A stretch of 41,024 bases of DNA from the NCBI GenBank assembly GCA_018824205.1, contig JAHJGX010000071.1, positions 1 to 41,024 on the forward strand. Reading direction: 5' to 3'. Position 1 is the stretch's first letter. Each line of letters begins with the position of its first letter. The DNA is from a bacterium (GTDB taxonomy: Bacteria; Fidelibacterota; UBA2242). The notes beneath the pieces are model-generated. The model worked only from the letters and a program-made list of their open reading frames with translations. It had not been told where the DNA came from and did no database searches. Made by a program: the position numbers and the translations under genes. Shown here in pieces: positions 35,934 to 41,024 of this stretch.

Positions 35934-37861
35934 CATTTATCCTGGCACTAATATTTTTTGTCCTATTTTCGTTGCTGCTGATTAATAACCTGGCACCGGA
36001 TTTCAGCATCAAATACCGTCGCTTGCACACCTGGCCTGTATTTCTTTTTACGGTCCTCTCATACGGCTTGCTCATCTCGCAGATTATATCGGGAAATCCA
36101 AACTTCAGCACCAGCATAACTTGCGATTGGTTGCGGTTAGGCTCAACAAACCTGAACATAACATTTTACGTCAGCAATCCGACAGTGATATTCGGAGTAA
36201 TGTTGGCGACGTTGTTTCTCGTTCAAATTATCAGCCTTTATGCCCGTCAAGGCAGTAATAGTCAGCTCGGACCGCTGGATAATTGGGCCAGACACCAGAT
36301 CAACTGTATTTATACATTGATAATTGCCGGGTTGTTGGTTCTGATGGTTGACAGTCTCCTGATTCTGTTTTGCGGAATGGTTCTGATCAGCGGAATTGTC
36401 ATCTATAGAAATCTTTTAATAAACAGCGGAAAAACTTCAACAAATAGTCTGATCTGGTTCTTAATTGCAGATTCAATTTATCTGATTGCAGTTTTATATG
36501 CTTACACTCTCTTTCATACTGTGTCAATTTCCGAGATGGCTTCAATAGTCAATGGCAACATTCATGGTCTTCCATTTAGCGTTGTTGGATTTCTGATTGT
36601 ACTGTCAATTATTATAAAACTAATCCAAATTCCGTTTTCAGAACAGACCAACAGTACAAAATCATTTACTGATCAAAGCGTTTTCAGTATCAGTGCAATT
36701 TCAATTATCATGATTCTGCTGCTCAGATTCATAAATATACTTTGCAGCTCGTGTCTGACATTTATTTTGATTATCGGGATTATTATCGCATTGTTTTCTG
36801 CGTTTTCATCGATGTTCAAAAATAGTTCGGAACCTGCATATAAATCACTGCTACTCGCTCAGACCGGAATATTTTTAATCATCATCGGCAGTCAGGCAAG
36901 CATAAACGCCCTGTTGTTCATCGTCAGTTTCACCTTCGCCAACTTACTGTTAATCTTCAGTCAGAATGCGATTCTACAATTTCAGTTGGCAACGGACTCC
37001 AGGAATTCCCTGTATAAATCCGGCAGCGTATGGATATTTTTATTTGCAGCCTTTGGCATTAGCGGCTTGCTGCCAGGTTCGGGCTTTATTCCTCGGCATA
37101 CGCTGATTCAACAGTATTTGAATTTCGCATTGGACAATCCGTTGTTTTGGGTGGTTCTCATTTTTACCAGCCTTTGTCTGTTGCTGATATCGTATGCATC
37201 ATTCAGATATTTTTTCAACAACCTTTCCCGCTGGAAAACCAAAAATACTTCCTGTTCAACACTACAGCTTTACGGTGGAGTTCTGTTTGGAATATTGATT
37301 CTCTTAAACCTTTATCCGGTCTTTACCTTGCCCCGTTTTAATCCGATAACTTCAGACAATTGGATTTACCGGATAATGGGCGGCTCCGAAATTTTTTCCA
37401 ATGTCGTCGACATTCAATTATATACGGCTCTGGGTATAACGGTCGGAATACCACTTGTCGGTTTTTTCCTGGCATTGTTAACCTATCATTTTCAGCTTAT
37501 TAAAATATCTTCAATCCATTCGGTTTTCAAACCTATAAAACAACTATATTCTTTTTCGAATACTTTGTTCGCAAATTTCATAAAGTCCGTTTCCGAAATT
37601 TTTTCCGGGTTATCAGCTGCGTTTATTTCTATTGAAGAAACCGTGATCCAAAAATTATTAATGACAAGCTCAGAATTTTTAAATTCAATAGCGGCCGGTT
37701 TTGCATCATTAAACCAAAAAATTACCAGCCGAAAACCATCGACAACTGTCTTGAATCGCATTTCAGATAGCATTTTAGTATCATGGGAAAAACATGATCT
37801 GTTAATTCCATTCCTGTTAGTTATTATTATGATCATCATCTTTGCGTTAAGCATTATTTAA
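35930..37861 (+). CDS. NuoL-like antiporter-type subunit with C-terminal lateral helix
   Basis: 643 residues, about 14 core transmembrane helices plus the extended C-terminal part. GFLIVLSIIIKLIQIPFS (220-237) aligns with the G-K-S-A-Q-F-P-L-H region of NuoL helix 7, keeping Lys (K230) and Pro but losing His. At the helix 5 site the usual W-E is M-V (150-151). The helix 12 H-A-F-F-K segment is replaced by SFTFAN. Residues about 490-625 form a long amphipathic stretch ending in a final membrane helix, like the lateral helix of NuoL that clamps the other antiporter subunits. So the NuoL fold is kept while much of the proton path is lost. Confidence 0.78.
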   Translation: MTFILALIFFVLFSLLLINNLAPDFSIKYRRLHTWPVFLFTVLSYGLLISQIISGNPNFSTSITCDWLRLGSTNLNITFYVSNPTVIFGVMLATLFLVQIISLYARQGSNSQLGPLDNWARHQINCIYTLIIAGLLVLMVDSLLILFCGMVLISGIVIYRNLLINSGKTSTNSLIWFLIADSIYLIAVLYAYTLFHTVSISEMASIVNGNIHGLPFSVVGFLIVLSIIIKLIQIPFSEQTNSTKSFTDQSVFSISAISIIMILLLRFINILCSSCLTFILIIGIIIALFSAFSSMFKNSSEPAYKSLLLAQTGIFLIIIGSQASINALLFIVSFTFANLLLIFSQNAILQFQLATDSRNSLYKSGSVWIFLFAAFGISGLLPGSGFIPRHTLIQQYLNFALDNPLFWVVLIFTSLCLLLISYASFRYFFNNLSRWKTKNTSCSTLQLYGGVLFGILILLNLYPVFTLPRFNPITSDNWIYRIMGGSEIFSNVVDIQLYTALGITVGIPLVGFFLALLTYHFQLIKISSIHSVFKPIKQLYSFSNTLFANFIKSVSEIFSGLSAAFISIEETVIQKLLMTSSEFLNSIAAGFASLNQKITSRKPSTTVLNRISDSILVSWEKHDLLIPFLLVIIMIIIFALSII

Positions 37862-37884
37862 CAATTGAATGAAAGGTAATATAA

Positions 37885-39375
37885 ATGGGTAATCACCTGC
37901 TTTTAACCATTCTCGGTCTGCCTGTTTTGGGTACGTTTATCCTGATCCTGATCAAAGAAGAGAAATCATCCGTTCTGAAAACAATATCCGCCGTCGTCAC
38001 CGGTTTACAGCTTTGGATAGTAATTCAGTTGATCTCCAATTTTGATAAATCCGCGGGATATCTCCAGTTTGTCGAGCATTTCAGCTGGATTAACCTGTTA
38101 AACATCGATTTTGTTATTGGATTAAACGGCATCAATCTGCTCTTCCTGGTACTTTCAACCGTAATTTTCTTTGCAACCGTATTCATCAGCTGGCAATTGG
38201 GAAACCGCCAGAAATCCTTTTTTGTTCTAATGATGTTACTGAACTCGGGGATTACCGGGTTATTTATCGCATTTGATCTTTTTCTGTTTCTAATGTTCTA
38301 CGGAATTACACTGTTTTCGATGTTCCTGCTGATCACGCTTTTTACCTCGAAATCAGAAAATATCAATAACGGGTATTTCGGCATATACGCCCTGATTTCA
38401 TTCTGTCTGATCACGATTGGCATATTAGTAATTAATAATCAAAGTCCACTGTCCGGTTTCAATCTCAGCACACTCACCCGGAATCCGGAGGCTTTGATGA
38501 ATATTCAGACCGGAGGCTTTTTTATTTTCCTGATCGGATTCCTGTTAATTGCTCCGGTTGTTCCGTTCCATACCTGGCTTGTGCCTGCCGCCGGGAATTC
38601 AATTGCATCGGTATCGATTTTGCTATTAGCGCTTTTCTCTAAAATCAGCATCTTCGGAATACTCCACATTGTCATTCCCCTGTTTCCACAAAGTTCCATA
38701 CAGTTTGCCCTGATTTTTGGTATTCTGGGTTTGGTGAGCATTCTATACTTTGCCTTTTGTGTATTCAGTTTCCCGCAATACCGGAAAATCGTCATCTATT
38801 TTACCGGTTTTCTGAATGCCTTTATCTATCTGGGTTTATCGGCGCTTTTATCCATCAAGCATCAAAATCTTGATGCATCTTTGACAGGACTAAACGGCGC
38901 CGTTATTCAATCCATATCTGCCGGGCTGCTTATCGTGATTATGGTGATATTACCGAAGATTCGGAGGACAGCTCAAGATAGAACACCGGCTTCCGGCAGC
39001 AACCGCTGGGCGGTCATGTTCATGATGCTGATGGTTCTGCTGGCTGGTATCGGTCTGCCGGGATTTCTGAATTTTATCGGGCAGTTCCTCTGTCTCTCGG
39101 GCGCGTTTCATATGCTTTCAACTAGAATTTTCTCGGTGATTGCATTGCTGGGTCTGATTCTGGTTGGAGTACAATTTTTTAAAATTATCCGAAGCACAAT
39201 TCAGGCTACAAATGAATTTGATTTTACAACAGACTTAAGTGAAATGAGTAATGAAGTGATCATTGTAGCGGTAATCTTAATTGCGCTTTTACTGCTCGGT
39301 ATTTTCCCCGAAACCGTCCTGCAGATGATAGACCGGAGCGTGTATAGTTTAATTGAATATATAACCGTTATCTAA
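37885..39375 (+). CDS. NuoM-like antiporter-type subunit with key charges replaced
   Basis: 496 residues, 14 transmembrane helices, RBS GAAAGG upstream. This is the clearest homologue in the operon: PFHTWL (227-232) and 'GIGLPGFLNFIGQFLCLSGA' (388-407) match the NuoM signatures. Compared by eye with E. coli NuoM, Glu144 is Gly140 (FYGITLF), Lys234 is Ile222 (LIAPVVPFHTWL), Lys265 is kept as Lys253, His322 is Ala346 (QSISAGL) and Glu407 is Gln400 (FIGQFL). These are the residues needed for proton pumping, so the subunit probably cannot pump as NuoM does. Confidence 0.88.
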   Translation: MGNHLLLTILGLPVLGTFILILIKEEKSSVLKTISAVVTGLQLWIVIQLISNFDKSAGYLQFVEHFSWINLLNIDFVIGLNGINLLFLVLSTVIFFATVFISWQLGNRQKSFFVLMMLLNSGITGLFIAFDLFLFLMFYGITLFSMFLLITLFTSKSENINNGYFGIYALISFCLITIGILVINNQSPLSGFNLSTLTRNPEALMNIQTGGFFIFLIGFLLIAPVVPFHTWLVPAAGNSIASVSILLLALFSKISIFGILHIVIPLFPQSSIQFALIFGILGLVSILYFAFCVFSFPQYRKIVIYFTGFLNAFIYLGLSALLSIKHQNLDASLTGLNGAVIQSISAGLLIVIMVILPKIRRTAQDRTPASGSNRWAVMFMMLMVLLAGIGLPGFLNFIGQFLCLSGAFHMLSTRIFSVIALLGLILVGVQFFKIIRSTIQATNEFDFTTDLSEMSNEVIIVAVILIALLLLGIFPETVLQMIDRSVYSLIEYITVI

Positions 39376-39385
39376 TTCGGAGAAT

Positions 39386-40777
39386 ATGAATAATTTCCTT
39401 AGTCTCCATTATTTTATTCCTGAATTCATTCTGCTCCTGAATGTGTTCTGCCTGTTTTTCTCATCCGAGATCAAACAAAGACATCTGATAAAGATCCGGC
39501 AGATTCTGCTGATTGTCAGTGTAGTTACTTTTGCTGCACTCAACCTGATTCGTTGGTTTGACCATCCTTGTGGCCTGTTTTACAACTCCTTTGTCCATGA
39601 CCCATTCTTGAACATGTTCAGCATTATACTTTTGTGTGTTTTCCTGATATTCGAACTACCGGAATTGTGGAAATATTGGTCTTCCGGTTATACAAACGAT
39701 CTTCTTCAAAAATTAATAATCCTGACCGCATCTATCCTGCTGCTTGAAGCCAATTCAACGATCGGGCTCCTTTTATGTATAGGGTTGATTTATATTGGCA
39801 ATTCTATCATAATGAATCGATTTTCACATCTAAATACAGACAATAGGCAGATTACTGTCGATCTGACAATCCAGATACTGTTATTCGGACTACTCTTTTT
39901 CGGGTTCTCGATTGTCTACGGCTTTACCGGATCGCTTTACTTTCATACTGCACAGTTACCGGCTGCGGCACTTTTGGAATCCCCGCTTAATTTCTGTTTC
40001 CTGACCCTTTTCCTAATTTTAGGACTCGGCCTTTTTGGAATTATCCTGCCCTTCAGAACCCTGCATGAAGATCATCACCAAACCTACCATGTTAAGTATT
40101 ACGGTTCATCCTATTTCCTTCCTTTTATCGCTCTTTTTGGCTCATTAATCAGAATACTGAACGGCATCTTTCCGATGATTCGCAATTATGGGGCGGTTCC
40201 AGGTGAATACATGGTTTTTGTCATCGGATTATCGATTTGCCTTATCGCAGGCGCAAACTTCTACTACTTCAAGAAAAAAACGATCAACGATCTTTTTGTT
40301 ATTTCACTGATAATCCATTACGGATTGATCATTTCAGGTCTGGCGGTTTTCACCAAAGAAGCACTGACTGTCTCGATTTATTTGATCATTTCGACAACGA
40401 TTATCCTTTCCGGAATCATCCTTCTTCAAAAAAGTGACAAGATTTCCACACAGTCTAAATTAATAAAAACGGTTTTCTATCTTGGATTAATCGGAATGCC
40501 CGGCACTCCCGGATTTACCGGCAGATTTTTACTTTTGAGAGCGCTATATAACGGCGGTGTTCCACTCCGGCTCATTGTATTAATAATTATCAGCATCCTT
40601 CCGATCATATACTTTTACACAGTCGAGATTATCAGTCTTCATCGGATTAAAACCGTTCATCCTGGGATTAAAATTTTACCTGTCCCTGCATTTCTGGCAT
40701 TTTTCACAATCTTAATGGTTATATACTGGGAACCTTTTATCCAATTAATCACTAAATCTTTAGTCTTCTTTAACTAA
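39386..40777 (+). CDS. NuoN-like antiporter-type subunit
   Basis: 463 residues, 14 transmembrane helices; the RBS GGAG lies before the ATG, 10 bases after the previous stop. NuoN landmarks are seen: HYFIPEFILL near the N-terminus, FVHDPF (69-74), VYGFTGSLYF (178-186), LPFRTL (221-226), IHYGL (310-314) and GMPGTPGFTGRF (370-381). The helix 5 Glu is lost (LLCIGLIYIG), the helix 7 Lys before LPF is Phe/Gly, and the helix 12 Lys is Arg380. So it keeps more polar residues than the NuoM-like subunit but not a full set. Confidence 0.83.
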   Translation: MNNFLSLHYFIPEFILLLNVFCLFFSSEIKQRHLIKIRQILLIVSVVTFAALNLIRWFDHPCGLFYNSFVHDPFLNMFSIILLCVFLIFELPELWKYWSSGYTNDLLQKLIILTASILLLEANSTIGLLLCIGLIYIGNSIIMNRFSHLNTDNRQITVDLTIQILLFGLLFFGFSIVYGFTGSLYFHTAQLPAAALLESPLNFCFLTLFLILGLGLFGIILPFRTLHEDHHQTYHVKYYGSSYFLPFIALFGSLIRILNGIFPMIRNYGAVPGEYMVFVIGLSICLIAGANFYYFKKKTINDLFVISLIIHYGLIISGLAVFTKEALTVSIYLIISTTIILSGIILLQKSDKISTQSKLIKTVFYLGLIGMPGTPGFTGRFLLLRALYNGGVPLRLIVLIIISILPIIYFYTVEIISLHRIKTVHPGIKILPVPAFLAFFTILMVIYWEPFIQLITKSLVFFN

Positions 40778-40792
40778 TTAAAGAGTAATTTT

Positions 40793-41024
40793 ATGGATAC
40801 GCATAAAAAGATTTTGTTTTTTGATGTTGACACCCAGATTGATTTTATCGAAAAAAACGGAGCACTCTACGTACCGGAAGCAGAGACATTGAAGCCGCAT
40901 TTTAAGCAGCTCCTTCGATATGCCCGAATTAACGGAATTCCAGTCTGGGGCAGTGTCGATGCCCATGGTGAACAAGATCCGGAATTGATTCAAAACCACG
41001 GTCCGTTTCCAAATCATTGCATGC
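40793..41024 (+). CDS. Cysteine hydrolase (nicotinamidase/isochorismatase family), C-terminus outside window
   Basis: It starts at the ATG 40793, 15 bases after the NuoN-like stop, and runs off the window, so it is not in the ORF track. The visible 77 residues include ILFFDVDTQIDFIEKNGALY (catalytic Asp region D-x-D-T-Q-x-D-F), 'VPEAETLKPHFKQLLRYAR', a metal-site-like DAHGEQDPEL and FPNHCM, which fits the F-P-x-H-C stretch of nicotinamidases. Nicotinamidase converts nicotinamide to nicotinate in NAD salvage. The catalytic Cys lies beyond the edge. The short gap suggests it belongs to the complex I-like operon. Confidence 0.85.
   Translation, partial: MDTHKKILFFDVDTQIDFIEKNGALYVPEAETLKPHFKQLLRYARINGIPVWGSVDAHGEQDPELIQNHGPFPNHCM

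Overview
The window looks like a contig from a diderm, AT-rich member of the FCB group (Fibrobacterota, Calditrichota, Marinimicrobia, KSB1 or a relative). This is inferred from a FISUMP plus LamG surface protein, a short primary sigma factor of about 287 residues as in Bacteroidota, a TPP-controlled TonB-dependent receptor, the LapA/LapB envelope pair, an Rnf complex and a Reg_prop/Y_Y_Y sensor kinase. The genus cannot be named from sequence alone. The ORF track lists only complete ORFs, so it misses two edge genes: the surface protein at 1-1376 and a cysteine hydrolase from 40793 to the end.

Left part, mostly minus strand (1-13757). A truncated LamG/FISUMP protein comes first. It is followed by a small phage-like patch (3-TM holin-like protein and a DUF5675 protein) that carries a duplicated gene tail and a repeat-rich spacer. 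A TonB-dependent receptor sits behind a clear TPP riboswitch, so it probably imports thiamine or a precursor. Then comes a housekeeping run: tRNA-Sec, a SPOR protein, LapB, LapA, MiaB, an M23 peptidase, RpoD, a coiled-coil protein and GroEL/GroES.

Middle (13758-26711). A tRNA-Arg(CCG) and a plus-strand SurA/PrsA-like lipoprotein precede a complete minus-strand Rnf operon, rnfC-D-G-E-A-B-rseC-apbE. ApbE is the enzyme that attaches FMN to RnfG and RnfD, and this RnfG carries two FMN-binding domains in tandem. The tmRNA gene, a GT4 glycosyltransferase, a TPR lipoprotein and an unknown secreted protein follow.

Right part, mostly plus strand (26818-41024). A large beta-propeller sensor kinase and an NtrC-type response regulator form a two-component pair. 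A minus-strand RmlC-like cupin gene comes next. A promoter with TTGACA and a 17-base spacer then starts a tight operon running to the window end: a small membrane protein, NuoD-like, NuoH-like, NuoJ-like, NuoK-like, NuoL-like, NuoM-like, NuoN-like, then a nicotinamidase/isochorismatase-family hydrolase.

This last operon is the most unusual content. It keeps the gene order and folds of respiratory complex I membrane subunits, but has no NuoA, B, C, E, F, G or I. By eye, most residues that carry protons or contact quinone in true complex I are replaced by uncharged ones. It looks like a repurposed complex I-like membrane assembly.
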